64,000 bases of DNA from Mycobacterium sp. Lineage in GTDB: Bacteria > Actinomycetota > Actinomycetes > Mycobacteriales > Mycobacteriaceae. Every line of letters starts with the position of its first letter. The first letter of the stretch is position 1. Below are positions 18,783-29,229 of this stretch, piece after piece. The notes under the pieces are model-generated. The model ran no database searches and was not told where the DNA came from. It was given only the letters and a program-made list of their open reading frames with translations. Both the position numbers and the translations under genes were made by a program. The stretch spans positions 1-64,000 of the forward strand of contig JAGYKK010000008.1 in the NCBI GenBank assembly GCA_018401645.1, given 5' to 3'.

Positions 18783-20312
18783 TCAGGTCTGCGCCGGGGA
18801 ACGATTTGGGCGTAAAAGAACCCAGGCGACGACGATCGCTGCCGCCGGCACCACCGCCATGATCAGCGCCAGGTCGCCGATGGCGCCGAGCCAACTGTCC
18901 GTGGCCTCCGACACCACCCAGCGGGCCTGTTCGGGATCGAGCACTTCGCTGCCGCCCGCCGAGTTCGGCGCACCGCCGTGCGCCACCCGCAGTGCCTCCC
19001 GGGCTTGCTCGGTACTGATGCCCGAATCCTGCAACTTAGCCCGCCCGTCGCGCAGGAACAGGGTCGTGCCGACAAGGGCGAACAACGCCGGGCCCAGTGA
19101 ATACGCGGCCTGACCGACGGCGGGCTTGACGGCGGAGACCACGCCGCCGAGTTCCGGCGGAGCACTGGACATCATGATCGTGGACTGCGGAGTCTGCACC
19201 ACCGCTCCGCCGATCACATTGAGTGCGAGCGCGAGTCCGAGAACCGCGATCGGGGTGTTCTCGTCGAGCACCGTCACAAGCAGCATCCCGATGAGCAGAA
19301 TCCCCAAACCGGCCACCAGCACGGTGCGCTCACCAAGGCGGATGACGACCCGGCCGGCCGCGACGGCCGCAGCCGAGGCGATCAGCATCGCCGGGATGAG
19401 CAGCAGGCCGAGCACCTCGGGACTCTTGCCGCGAATGGTCACCAGATAGTAGGCAAACAGGATGGTGCCACCCCCGCCGAGGAAGTTGAAGGCAGCGCCG
19501 GCAATCAGCGCGGCGTTGAACCTGCCCGACCGGAAGATACGCATGTCCAGAGCTGGGGTGCGGGTGTGCAACTCCCAACGCACGAACGCCACACCGAGTC
19601 CCAGCCCGAGCACGATCAGTCCCAGCGCGCCGACGTTGAATCCATCCTGCAATTCGGTGAGGCCGTAGATGACCGTGACCAGCGCCGCGGCGACGATCAA
19701 AATGCCCGGGATATCAAGTTTGCGTTGGTCTTTGACGGTCTCGGGGACGAAGCGCCAGGTGATGAGGAGGGTGATCACGGCCAGTACCGGGGTTACCAGA
19801 AGGCAGGACCGCCAACCGAAGTTGCTGGCCAGCCAGCCGCCCAGGGCAGGCTGGAACACCGCCAGGGCGTGGCCCGCGCCGAGGTAGGCGGCGATCGCGG
19901 CGGCGCGGCGGCCGGGCGGAAAGACGGCGTTGATGATCGCCAGCGACAGTCCGAGCACGAAGGCGAAGGCGACCCCCAATCCGGCTCTCGCGATGATCAG
20001 CACGCTGACGTGTGGGGCGGCCGCGCCGATCAATCCGAACACGATCGACCCGCAGATCCCGGCGATGAACATCTTCTTCATGCCATGCAGATCGCCCAGG
20101 GCCCCGGCGCCAAGCACGGCGGCGGCCAGCGTGAGGGTGCACAGACAGGCCAGGAAACTGGCTGTGCTGGGTGTGAATTCAAGACCCTTGCGCACCTCGG
20201 ACAGGTTTGCCGAGAAGGTTGTGGGATCCGCCGCCGCGATGCTGTAACCCAGCCCCATCGCCAGGATGGTCATGGTGGCCGCCCGGCCGGTCACGTGTTG
20301 TTGGGTGACCAC
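18783..20312 (-). CDS. MFS drug/metabolite exporter, DHA2-like, 509 aa
   Basis: A major facilitator superfamily permease with about 14 hydrophobic segments, the size and layout of the QacA/EmrB (DHA2) group, which export drugs or lipids with protons. Motif A-like text GALGDLHGMKKMFIAG follows helix 2, and the motif C region is GAGHALAVFQPALGGWLAS. A polar loop of about 60 residues near the end (TEQAREALRVAHGG) precedes the last helix. The start is a GTG at 20312; a GTG or ATG a few codons later is also possible. It heads a minus-strand run of MFS, acyl-CoA ligase and menC, divergent from fadD8. Substrate unknown. Confidence 0.92.
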   Translation of the reverse strand: MVTQQHVTGRAATMTILAMGLGYSIAAADPTTFSANLSEVRKGLEFTPSTASFLACLCTLTLAAAVLGAGALGDLHGMKKMFIAGICGSIVFGLIGAAAPHVSVLIIARAGLGVAFAFVLGLSLAIINAVFPPGRRAAAIAAYLGAGHALAVFQPALGGWLASNFGWRSCLLVTPVLAVITLLITWRFVPETVKDQRKLDIPGILIVAAALVTVIYGLTELQDGFNVGALGLIVLGLGLGVAFVRWELHTRTPALDMRIFRSGRFNAALIAGAAFNFLGGGGTILFAYYLVTIRGKSPEVLGLLLIPAMLIASAAAVAAGRVVIRLGERTVLVAGLGILLIGMLLVTVLDENTPIAVLGLALALNVIGGAVVQTPQSTIMMSSAPPELGGVVSAVKPAVGQAAYSLGPALFALVGTTLFLRDGRAKLQDSGISTEQAREALRVAHGGAPNSAGGSEVLDPEQARWVVSEATDSWLGAIGDLALIMAVVPAAAIVVAWVLLRPNRSPAQT

Positions 20313-20359
20313 CGCGGTGATGCTAGCCCTGCGAGATCGGCTGTGAGACGGTGTTGGCC

Positions 20360-21964
20360 ATGAACCCAGAGGACCTGCTGCGTCACCCCCTGCATTCCGG
20401 TCACCTCACCGTCGGCGCCCTGCGACGCAACGCCCACCGGCCGGTGCTCTTCCTTGGCGACACCACGATGACCGGCGGCGAACTGGCCGAGCGGATCAGC
20501 CAATACATTCAGGCCTTCGAGGCCCTCGGGGCCGGCACCGACGCCACCGTGGGTCTGCTGTCGCTGAACCGGCCCGAGGTGCTGATGATCATCGGTGCGG
20601 GCCAGACCCAGGGCTACCGGCGCACCGCACTGCATCCACTGGGTTCCCTCGACGACCACGCCTATGTGCTCGCCGATGGCGGGGCGAGCACCCTGATCAT
20701 CGACCCGGTCCCGATGTTCGTCGAACGAGCGGTCGGACTGCTGGCGAAGGTGCCGTCGCTGCGCCAAGTCCTCACCCTGGGCCCGGTACCGGCCGAGTTG
20801 GCCGACGTCGGTGTGGATCTGATCGCCGCAGCGGCCAGCTACCCACCGAAACCTCTTGTCGCGGCCGATCTTGCACCTGAGCACATCGGTGGCATGACCT
20901 ACACCGGCGGCACCACCGGGAAGCCCAAGGGTGTGATGGGCACGGTGGGTTCGATCTGGACGATGACGACGGCGCAACTGGCGGAGTGGGAGTGGCCGAC
21001 GCATCCTCGGTTTTTGATGTGCACCCCGCTCTCGCACGCCGGGGCGGCGTTCTTCGTGCCGGTGATCGTCAAGGGCGGCGAGTTGATCGTGCTCACCAAG
21101 TTCGATCCGGCCGAGGTGCTCCGGGTGATCGAGGAGCAGAGGATCACCGCGACCATGCTGGTGCCCTCCATGATTTACGCGCTCATGGACCATCCGGATT
21201 CCCGCACCCGCGATTTGTCGTCGCTGGAGACGGTGTACTACGGCGCCTCGGCGATGAACCCGGTGCGCCTGGCCGAGGCGATCGAGAGGTTCGGTCCGAT
21301 CTTCGCCCAGTACTACGGCCAGTCCGAGGCGCCGATGGTGATCACCTACCTGGCCAAGGGCGAGCATGACGCCAAGCGGCTGACGTCCTGCGGGCGACCC
21401 ACGCTGTTCGCCCGCACGGCACTGCTCGACGGTGACGGGAATCCGGTGGCCCGCGGCGAGGTCGGCGAGATCTGCGTGTCCGGGCCGCTGCTGAGCGCCG
21501 GGTACTGGAACCTGCCGGAGGAAACGGCCAAGACCTTCACCGGCGGTTGGCTGCACACCGGCGATATGGCCCGCGAGGACTCCGACGGCTTCTGGTACAT
21601 CGTCGACCGGGTCAAGGACATGATCGTCACCGGCGGATTCAACGTGTTTCCCCGCGAGGTGGAGGATGTCGTCGCCGAACACCCGGCGGTGGCGCAGGTG
21701 TGTGTGATCGGAACCCCGGACGACAAGTGGGGTGAGGCGGTCACCGCGGTGATCGTGCTGCGCCCCGAACACCCGTCCGACGACGAGTCGGTCGCCGCGG
21801 TGACGCGGGAGATCCAGGAGGCGGTCAAGGAGCGCAAGGGTTCGGTGCAATCGCCCAAGCAGGTGATCGTGGTGGACTCGGTTCCGGTGACCGCGCTGGG
21901 CAAGCCGGACAAGAAGACGGTGCGAGCGCAGTTCTGGGAGGGCGCGGGCCGGGCCATTGGCTAG
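20360..21964 (+). CDS. fadD8: Fatty-acyl-CoA/AMP ligase FadD8
   Basis: An ANL-superfamily ligase, 534 residues, with the P-loop TYTGGTTGKPKGVMG, CTPLSHAGAAFF, QYYGQSEAPMV, the hinge RVKDMIVTGGFNVFPREVE and the C-terminal lysine region ALGKPDKKTVRAQFWEG. The sequence fits FadD8 (Rv0551c) and the position beside the men genes agrees. The ATG at 20360 is preferred over an in-frame GTG 9 bases earlier. The frame is clean. It overlaps the next gene by 8 bases, so the pair is probably one transcript. Substrate not defined from sequence. Confidence 0.93.
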   Translation: MNPEDLLRHPLHSGHLTVGALRRNAHRPVLFLGDTTMTGGELAERISQYIQAFEALGAGTDATVGLLSLNRPEVLMIIGAGQTQGYRRTALHPLGSLDDHAYVLADGGASTLIIDPVPMFVERAVGLLAKVPSLRQVLTLGPVPAELADVGVDLIAAAASYPPKPLVAADLAPEHIGGMTYTGGTTGKPKGVMGTVGSIWTMTTAQLAEWEWPTHPRFLMCTPLSHAGAAFFVPVIVKGGELIVLTKFDPAEVLRVIEEQRITATMLVPSMIYALMDHPDSRTRDLSSLETVYYGASAMNPVRLAEAIERFGPIFAQYYGQSEAPMVITYLAKGEHDAKRLTSCGRPTLFARTALLDGDGNPVARGEVGEICVSGPLLSAGYWNLPEETAKTFTGGWLHTGDMAREDSDGFWYIVDRVKDMIVTGGFNVFPREVEDVVAEHPAVAQVCVIGTPDDKWGEAVTAVIVLRPEHPSDDESVAAVTREIQEAVKERKGSVQSPKQVIVVDSVPVTALGKPDKKTVRAQFWEGAGRAIG

Positions 21965-22608
21965 CGCGCGCGCGGTCCTGTTCGACTTCTCCGGAACCCT
22001 GGCCGCCCTGCAGGCCCGCGACGGCTGGTTCACCGGGACCGGATTGGACGTCGCGCAGCGCGCGGAGGTGATGGACCGGTTGACCCATCCCACCGCGACC
22101 GTGACGCACCACGCCTGGGAGTACCGCGACCTGGATCCGGCACTGCACCGCCAGGCCTACCTGCATGTGCTGAAGACCTCGGGGCTGGGCGATGACCACG
22201 CCGAGCAGCTGTACCAGCGGGTCACCGACCCCGCGCAGTGGACGCTGTACCCCGACACGGCATTCGTGTTGAAATCTCTGCGGCAGAACGGGATTCGCAC
22301 CGCCGTCGTCTCCAATATCGCCTGGGACATCCGTACCGTGCTCACCGCAGCCGGCGCCGATGCCGACGAGTACGTGTTGTCTTTTGAAGTCGGCGTCGCC
22401 AAACCCGATCCCCGGATCTTCACCGAGGCACGGCCCGGCTCTGCCGTGCCGGCCGCCGAGGCGTTGATGGTCGGCGACAGCGTGAGGAGAACGACGGCGC
22501 CGCCCGGCAGTTGGGCTGCGACTTCGCTCTGGTGGACCCACTGCCCATCAACGATCGGCCCAATCGTGGTTGGTCGCCGCGCTGCGCGACCGGGGTCTGT
22601 CGCTTTAG
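21957..22608 (+). CDS. HAD-superfamily hydrolase, 3' end frameshifted
   Basis: About 216 residues. The N-terminal nucleophile motif is FDFSGTL, where the usual second Asp is Ser, a variation seen in some HAD subgroups. Motif II is VVSNIAWD, motif III the lysine in VGVAKPDPRIF and motif IV MVGDS. After about 22480 two small insertions change frame; the intended end reads EENDGAARQLGCDFALVDP and closes with RDRGLSL at the TAG 22606-22608. A TTG start overlaps the fadD8 stop. It is probably a small-molecule phosphatase or dehalogenase-like enzyme; substrate unknown. Confidence 0.82.
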
Positions 22609-22623
22609 CGTAGTTTCGTGGCT

Positions 22624-23515
22624 GTGAGCGACAACTCCGTCGATTGAGGCCCCGTTCAATCCGGACCTGGCAGGGGGTCAAGGGCTTCACCGACCTCACC
22701 GACATCACCTATCACCGCCACGTTCTCGACGGCGAGGCCCAAACTGACGGTGCGGGTGGCATTCAACCGCCCGGAGGTGCGCAACGCCTTCGTCCCCACA
22801 CCGTCGACGAGCCTCTATCGCGCACTGACCACGCCCGAATGTCACCCGACGTCGGCGTGGTGTTGCTGACCGGCAATGGGCCGTCGGCCACCGGGATGGC
22901 GGCTGGGCGTTCTGTTCCGGCGGTGACCAGCGCATCCGTGGACGCAAGCGGCTACCAGCACGCCGACGGGGAGATCGCCGACACCGTTGGACGCCGCCCG
23001 GGCCGGCCGGTTGCACATCCTCGGGTTCAGCGCCTGATCCGGTTCATGCCCGGCAAACCCGTCATCTGCCTGGTCAACGGCTGGGCCGCCGGCGGCGGGC
23101 AGCCTGCACGTGACGTGCGACTCCGACCCTGGCCAGCCGTGAGCACGCCTGATTCAAACAAACTGACGCCGACGTCGGCAGCTTCGACGGCGGCTACGGC
23201 AGCGCCTATCTCGCCAAACAGGTGGGCTGCGAAATTTGCCCGGGAGATCTTCTTCCTGGGCGAGGACTACACGGCCGAGCAGATGTACCAGATGGGCGCG
23301 GTCAACCGCGTGGTCGACCATGCCGACCTGAGAACGTCAACTGGACTGGGCCGCCAAGATCAACGCCGCCAAATCGCCTCAGGCAATAATGGATGCTCAA
23401 GTTCGCCTTCAATCTGCTCGACGACGGTTTGGTCGGCCAGCAGATCTTCGCCGGCGGCGCTTTCACCCGGCTGCTCTATGACCGTGACGAGTCGTCGAAG
23501 GTCATACGCGTCTGA
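22624..23515 (+). pseudogene. menB: 1,4-Dihydroxy-2-naphthoyl-CoA synthase MenB, frameshifted
   Basis: A crotonase-family enzyme that closes the naphthoquinone ring. Joined pieces are QGVKGFTDLTDITYHRH, RVAFNRPEVRNAF, RMSPDVGVVLLTGNGPS, GRLHILGVQRLIRFMP, KPVICLVNGWAAGGG (oxyanion hole), REIFFLGEDYTAEQMYQMGAVNRVVDHADLE (split across two frames near its end), LKFAFNLLDDGLVGQQIFAG and RLLYDRDESSKVIRV before the TGA. At least six frame changes occur. Total extent corresponds to about 297 residues, normal. Start GTG at 22624. Equivalent to Rv0548c. Confidence 0.88.
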
Positions 23516-23581
23516 AGCGCAAGCTACCACAGTCCGTTTCCCCGGTACTTCTGAAACATCCATGGACTCAAACTCGTGACC

Positions 23582-24429
23582 ATGCGCCGGAGGTTGACCG
23601 AGGCAATCGCTCTGACCGGTATGTGGCCACCCAGGACGATATCCAGTCGCACTCGACCGCAGGCTGCGCGGCAAGCGCGTACTGATCACCGTCCTCGCCG
23701 GCATCGGCGAAGCCGGCGCCGAACTCTTCGCCGCGAAGGGCGGAGGTGATCCTGTGGCGCGCCGCGCCGAGTTGCTCGACGCGGTGGCGGCGCGGATCGC
23801 CGATGCCGGTGGCACCGCGACGGCACTTCCGTGCGATCTGGTCCGCCGACCTCAAGGCAGTCGATGCACTCTGTGACACCGTGGAACGGCGATTCGGCGG
23901 AGGCATCCTTGGTCAACAACGCCGGGCGCCGATCTGTCGGCCGGCTGGCCGAGTCGCTGACCGCTGGCACGACGTCGAACGCACGATGACCCTGAATCCA
24001 TTACTTCCACTGCGGCTCATCCGCGGCCTGCGCGCCCGGGATGCGATCGAACGCGGTGACGGGCCACATCATCAAATGGCCACCCGGGGCGTGCTCACCG
24101 AGGCTCCACCACTGTTCGGCGTCTGCAACGCCTCCAAGGCCGCACTGAGCGCGTCGCCGGGTGATCGGGACGGAGTGGCGGCCGGGGCGTGCACTCGACC
24201 ACGCTGTACTACCCACTGGTGGCCACCCTGATGATCTCCCCTGACCAAGGCCTGACAACGGCGTGCCCGCGTTGAGTCCACAGGAGGCTGCGCGGTGGGA
24301 TGATCGACGCGCTACACCGTCTGGCAGGGCGGCATCGCACTTCGGCTTCGCGGGTGCCCGGGCCTTGGACGTCGTCGCTCCCGGGGCGCTGGGAATCGCC
24401 TGCTGAGACAGCAGCGGTGCAAACCATAG
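23582..24429 (+). pseudogene. Short-chain dehydrogenase/reductase, frameshifted
   Basis: An NAD(P)-dependent SDR in the Rv0547c position. Pieces are MRRRLTEAIALTGMWPPR at the start, LRGKRVLITV followed by a cofactor glycine loop (GIGEAGAELFA), LDAVAARIADAGGTATALPCDL, VNNAGR, ERTMTLN, the active-site region ASKAALS and TTLYYPLVATP. In the active-site motif the expected Tyr is read as Cys (VCNASK; TGC for TAC), probably another base error. Several indels break the frame. The end is set at a TAG that fits the family length of about 285-295 residues. Function in lipid or quinone metabolism is undefined. Confidence 0.8.
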
Positions 24430-24472
24430 GGCCTGCGACAACAGCAGCGAGTGCAACCATAAGGTAGGCGTC

Positions 24473-24830
24473 ATGGAGATCCTTGCGAGCCGGTTACTGG
24501 GTGACCGACCGACTACGTGCGTTCGTTGAGCTTGCCGCGATGCGATCGGTCTGGCGATCAAAAAGCGCGAATAATTCGCGGCACGGTATTTTACGTGTCA
24601 CCGATTGAGCTGGCCGGGCACGGTACGCCCACACCGGCCGGCGCCCAACTATGGCTTCAGGTGCGATGTTTATCGGTCCAGGACGAAACTCGCCGGAACG
24701 CGTGAGATCGCCCGGGAGGCCCGCCAGAGATGTGGGGCCTGCACGAGATGCACATCACCGATCCCGACGGGACGATGTTGACTGTACAGATACCGCCGAG
24801 GATCGCGCTGCGCCGGCGATGCGCACCTGA
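24473..24830 (+). pseudogene. Glyoxalase/VOC-family protein, frameshifted
   Basis: A vicinal-oxygen-chelate fold protein of about 125 residues, in the Rv0546c position. It starts MEILASR and retains IELAGHGTPTPAGA, LWLQVR and WGLHEMHITDPDG, where the metal ligand His and Glu of the second half normally lie. The middle is scrambled by indels. It ends 7 bases before the stop of the convergent DUF3349 gene. Substrate unknown. Confidence 0.75.
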
Positions 24831-24837
24831 CAACCGC

Positions 24838-25144
24838 TTAGCGGCGCCCGTTCTCCAGGGCCAGCCCACCGAGGCGAGTCGTCGGCGACCTGCTGATCTC
24901 CTCGGGATTGGGGTCCTTGGCGATGCAGACTCGTTTGACCGCCCACGGATCTGCTCCTCGGTCACCGGGTGTCGAAGTCGCTGTCCTTGAGTATCGTGGC
25001 GGCCGCCTTGACGACCTCCTCTTCACCGCGAGCGCAGCAGCAGCGCCAGGCAGGGAAGTAGTCCTTGGGCGGCACAAAGTGGATAACCCTCGCAGCCAAC
25101 CAGGATAATAAGTCACCGGAAGCCGGAGGGTTCACGGCAGCCAT
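24838..25144 (-). pseudogene. DUF3349 protein (first copy), frameshifted
   Basis: A small helical protein of the DUF3349 family, about 100 residues. Readable parts are MAAVNPPASGDLLSWLAARV, FVPPKDYFPA, EEEVVKAAATILKDSDFDT, PVTEEQIR, IAKDPNPEEISR and GWPLEN-like text at the end. The ATG at 25144 is 7 bases after the stop of the membrane protein upstream and has GAGGT before it. Family function unknown; a solution structure exists for the M. tuberculosis member Rv0543c as I recall. It closes the pitA unit. Confidence 0.78.
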
Positions 25145-25151
25145 TGGTACC

Positions 25152-25440
25152 TCACTTGGCGAACATCGGGAACAGGCCTTCAATACCGAAGTGAAAGTAG
25201 GGACGTCGACTTGGTGATCCACGCCACCCCGATGACGATCACCAAGCCCACAACGACGAAGAGCAGGATGTCGAGATACTCTGTTTCAGCGGTCTGCCTG
25301 TGGATGAGGTGCGGTCGGCCTCGCCGCCGGCCCCATGGGAGTAGGCCAGCATCCCGGCGTATGAAGATCGCCGGCAACCCGAAGCGCCGAGGACGAGCTT
25401 CCACCGCAAGCACCGTGAGGATGCTCTGGAAGTAATGCAT
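25152..25440 (-). pseudogene. Small membrane protein, Rv0544c-like, frameshifted
   Basis: About 95 residues beginning MHYFQSILTVLAVEAR, with one strong membrane helix (ILLFVVVGLVIVIGVAW) and a C-terminus ending GIEGLFPMFAK before the TGA. At least two indels lie between the two parts. It sits between pitA and the DUF3349 gene on the same strand, so it is probably part of a pitA transcript. No function is known to me. Confidence 0.7.
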
Positions 25441-25465
25441 CGTCGTGTCCTTTGCTTTGGAGTGA

Positions 25466-26748
25466 TCAGACCGGGCTGGTCAGGATCGCCGGTCAGACCG
25501 CTGGTCAGACCGGGTGGCGACCTTGGTGGCTTCGGCGGCCTCGCGACATCGGCGGGCACCACCGAGTTCGTCGAGGAGTCCCAAATTGGCATTGACGTTG
25601 CTGTCCACCTTCTGCTGCTGGGCGCGCCACCACACAGCCCGACAGTCCGATGAGGACTGTAAAGATCACCCTGCCGCCGGCCAGTTGGGAACCCGAGAGG
25701 ACTTCACGTGCATAGCCAGTGGACAGTGCGCTCCAATTAGCTGCGAAGCCGGTGCGATCAACCAGGCCACTGCCATCCGAGACCGGCGACCGCCCAGCGC
25801 ACCTCCGCGTCCTGGTTTGGCCGACGCCGCTGCCCAGAATCGATCCGGTGGCGACGTGGGTGGTGGACGCGCCGTACCGGCAGCGCTGGAACTCAAGATG
25901 ATGGCGGCTGAGGAGGCCTCGGCGGCCAGGTCTCAGTAACTCGATTTCCACCAGAATTTCTTTACCGAGGGAACCGACGACCCGCCAGCCACCCAGGTAG
26001 GTACCCAGGGCGATGGCGATCGCGCAACTGGAAGGATGACCCAGAACGGGCAGGCCGTCGTTCTGGACGTCGCGGCAGAGGTGGCCGGTGGTGACCAGCG
26101 CCAGGGCGATGACGCCCGCATGGTTTTCTGTGCGTCGTTGGTGCCATGCGCCGCTGGCGACCAGCGAGGCGGTCGCGATCTGACCCCAGCGAGCCCGTCC
26201 CGCGGCGCTTAACCAAGACCTCGTGGGTGATCCGGTAGACCAACCAGGTGCCGCAGGCGGCGACGAGGCCGGCAATCACCGAGCAGCGACGGCGGGGATC
26301 AGCACCTTCTGGGTGACGCCGACCAGTTGACCCGCTGGTGCCCCAGCGGCCAGCAACCCGGCTCCGATCAACCCGCTGAACAATGCGCGTGCGAAGAACT
26401 CGACGGAATGCCGGAACAACCAGGTGAGCAGGTTCCAGAGGATGCCGCCGATCAGACCGGCGAAGATGATCAAACCGGTGGAGGCCGATGCCAGGTAGGG
26501 AGTCGTTCGGTTTTGGGGTCTGACTTGTTACCTGAGGCCGTCACCGGGATGGGCGACCTCGACCGAGAGGAAGGTTCGACCCAGGTTCAGCAACGACCGG
26601 CCAGAAACGACCGCGGCTCTCGGCCTGAGCGCCGGTGGCGACGAGGTCGCCATGGCGTTGCCGGTATCGTGGAAGCCGCTGGTGAAGCCCGGGAACGCCA
26701 GCGCGGTGGCGATCAGACTACCAGGGCGATCGTTGTCTGGGTAGTCAC
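25466..26748 (-). pseudogene. pitA: Low-affinity phosphate transporter PitA, frameshifted
   Basis: A PiT-family inorganic phosphate/proton symporter, about 425 residues. The family signature GFHDTGNAMATS is intact near 26645-26690, followed by IIFAGLIGGILWNLLTWLF, SGLIGAGLLAAG, GVTQKVLIPAVAA, the second-half repeat RWGQIATASLV, MGVIALALVTTGHL and the second signature region STTHVATGSILGSGVG. Many indels and substitutions occur throughout. The start is a GTG at 26748; the stop at 25466-25468 is the best fit. In M. tuberculosis pitA points, as I recall, the same way as menB; here it is opposite to menB and menE. Confidence 0.82.
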
Positions 26749-26973
26749 GTCGATAGTTTGACTATGAAGCGGCGGCGGTCTAGTTTCACAGGATTGCCCA
26801 CACGGCGTCGAACTGGACATTTGCCGCCCGGCACGGACTATTCATCTTCGGTTCACCCGCCGTATCCTCGGTTCGGCCGCGGCGGCGCCTCGGTGCCCGG
26901 TGTCGCATCTGCTGACGGGTCCCGCGCCGAGCGCTTACCACGCCTCTGTCGCAATTGTCGGGAGGTGACGCGG

Positions 26974-27243
26974 ATGAACCGATTCCTCAGCAACATCGTG
27001 TCAGGTGCGCGCTGGTACCCCAACGGCGTCCCGCAAAACGACTATCTCCCCCGCCGGCGTTGCCGCTGGCGAGGCGCTCCCCGGTGATGACGAGGTGGCC
27101 CTCGTCGCCCGCCAACTGATGCGTGGCTGCTCGACCCCGACGACACCGATATCGGTGCGGAGATCCTGCGGCACACCGACGAGTTACCTGCGTTCGCCGA
27201 CGTCGATCGGGTTCGGGAGATACAGCCAACGGTTGGCCACTGA
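26974..27243 (+). pseudogene. DUF3349 protein (second copy), frameshifted
   Basis: Begins MNRFLSNIVSGAR with GGGAGGTGA as ribosome-binding site, then YLP, GDDEVALVARQLM, DPDDTDIGAEILRHTDELPA and FADVDRVRE. This matches the DUF3349 family and the Rv0543c start (MNRFL). About 90-100 residues. Its TGA overlaps the menE ATG (TGATG), so the two are translationally coupled. The 225 bases between the pitA start and this gene hold the divergent promoters; no operator could be identified there. Confidence 0.8.
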
Positions 27244-28456
27244 TGACCGCGACACCGAGACGCCGGATAGCCACTCCTGCGCGCGCTGGCTATCCCGCAA
27301 CGGCCGTCCGCGTTGTCCCTGCTCGGCGCGCTTGAGGGCAAGCCTTGGATGGCCGCGACGGGCCACTGGTCCGTCCCGGCAGGCGACTCCGCGAAAGTGA
27401 TTTGCTGACAACGTCGTTGCGCATCGGTGAGGAAATCGACGACGAGATCGCCCTGGTTATTTCCACCTCCGGAACCACCGGCGCACCCAAGGGGCGATGC
27501 TGACAGCGGCCGCACTGGGATCGCCGGTGCCTCGGCCGCCCACGACCGACTCGGCGAATTCGAACTCGGCTGCTGGCACTGCCGACCTACCACATCGCCG
27601 GGATACAGGTCCCGGTCCGCAGCGTGCCAAGCCGACGGTGCCGGTGGAACTGACCCGTGCGCGGGACTAATGACCCAACTTCGGCCGGCGGTGGTCTAAC
27701 TCGGCTCCGGGCGTCGCTACACCGCACTGGTCGCCAACCAACCGCGAAGGCACCGGGACCTGACGGCGACCGCGGCACTTGCCGCACTGGACGCCGCTCC
27801 CACTCGGCGGCGGCCCGGCGCCCCAGACGACACTCGACGGCGCCCTGGCCGCGGGGATCACCGTGGTACGCACCTACGGTTCGGCCGAAACCGCCGGCGG
27901 GTGCGTCTACGACGGAATGCCACTGGATGAGGTGGCGGTGCGGATCGATGATCCCGATGACGACGGCGCGGGCCGCATCGTCATCGGCGGGGCCACGCTG
28001 GCCAAGGATTACCGGAACCCGACCCAGCCCGACCCGTTCGCCGAAGCGGGCTGGTTCCACACCGATGACATTGGTGCCCTTGATGATTCGGGGCTCCTGA
28101 CGGTAATCGGCCGGGCCGATGACGCCATCTCCACCGGCGGTCTGACCGTGATGCCCGGACCCGTCGAGGCTGCCCTGCGGCGGCATCCGGCGGTGGCGGA
28201 CTGCGCGGTGTTCGGGTTGGCCGATGACCACCTGGGCCAGCGGGTGGTGGCCGCGGTGGTCGCCGATCTGAGGGCACCGTGGCCGACGCTGGAGGAGATC
28301 AAGGAATTCCTCGCGCTGTCGCTGGACCCGACCGCCGCACCGCGGGAATTGCACTTCGTCGATGAACTACCGCACCTGGGCATCGGCAAACTCGACCGGC
28401 GATTGCTGCGCGAGCGCTACGCCGACGGCACCGGCGGGGGTGCCTACGGCTGGTGA
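27243..28456 (+). pseudogene. menE: o-Succinylbenzoate-CoA ligase MenE, 5' half frameshifted
   Basis: The ANL ligase that activates o-succinylbenzoate with CoA for MenB. The 5' half is broken but holds SLLGALEGKPWMAATG, the P-loop ISTSGTTGAPKG, LLALPTYHIAG-like text and YTALVANQ. From about 27780 the frame is clean: LGGGPAPQTTLDGAL, TYGSAETAGGCVYDG, the hinge WFHTDDIGALDDSGLLTVIGR and GIGKLDRRLLRERYA with the C-terminal lysine. About 400 residues in all. Equivalent to Rv0542c. The gene spans a patch boundary, which is useful evidence that the errors are local. Confidence 0.88.
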
Positions 28457-28511
28457 GTGGTTGTGCCGTGACAGAACGGTGACGTCGCAGCAGGTCGGAA
28501 GGTATCCGCAT

Positions 28512-28524
28512 TAGGCTTGCAAAG
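28512..28524 (+). promoter_or_regulatory. Leaderless promoter of the response regulator
   Basis: TAGGCT at 28512-28517 fits TANNNT and lies 7 bases before the ATG, the spacing expected when the mRNA begins at the start codon. No Shine-Dalgarno sequence is present. Confidence 0.45.

Positions 28525-29229
<705 letters not shown>

Noticed and set aside
26749..26973. GGTTCACC/CGGTTCGG repeats as a possible phosphate-response operator before pitA
   Set aside because: Only two imperfect copies 20 bases apart in a low-quality patch; too weak to call a RegX3/PhoB-type site.
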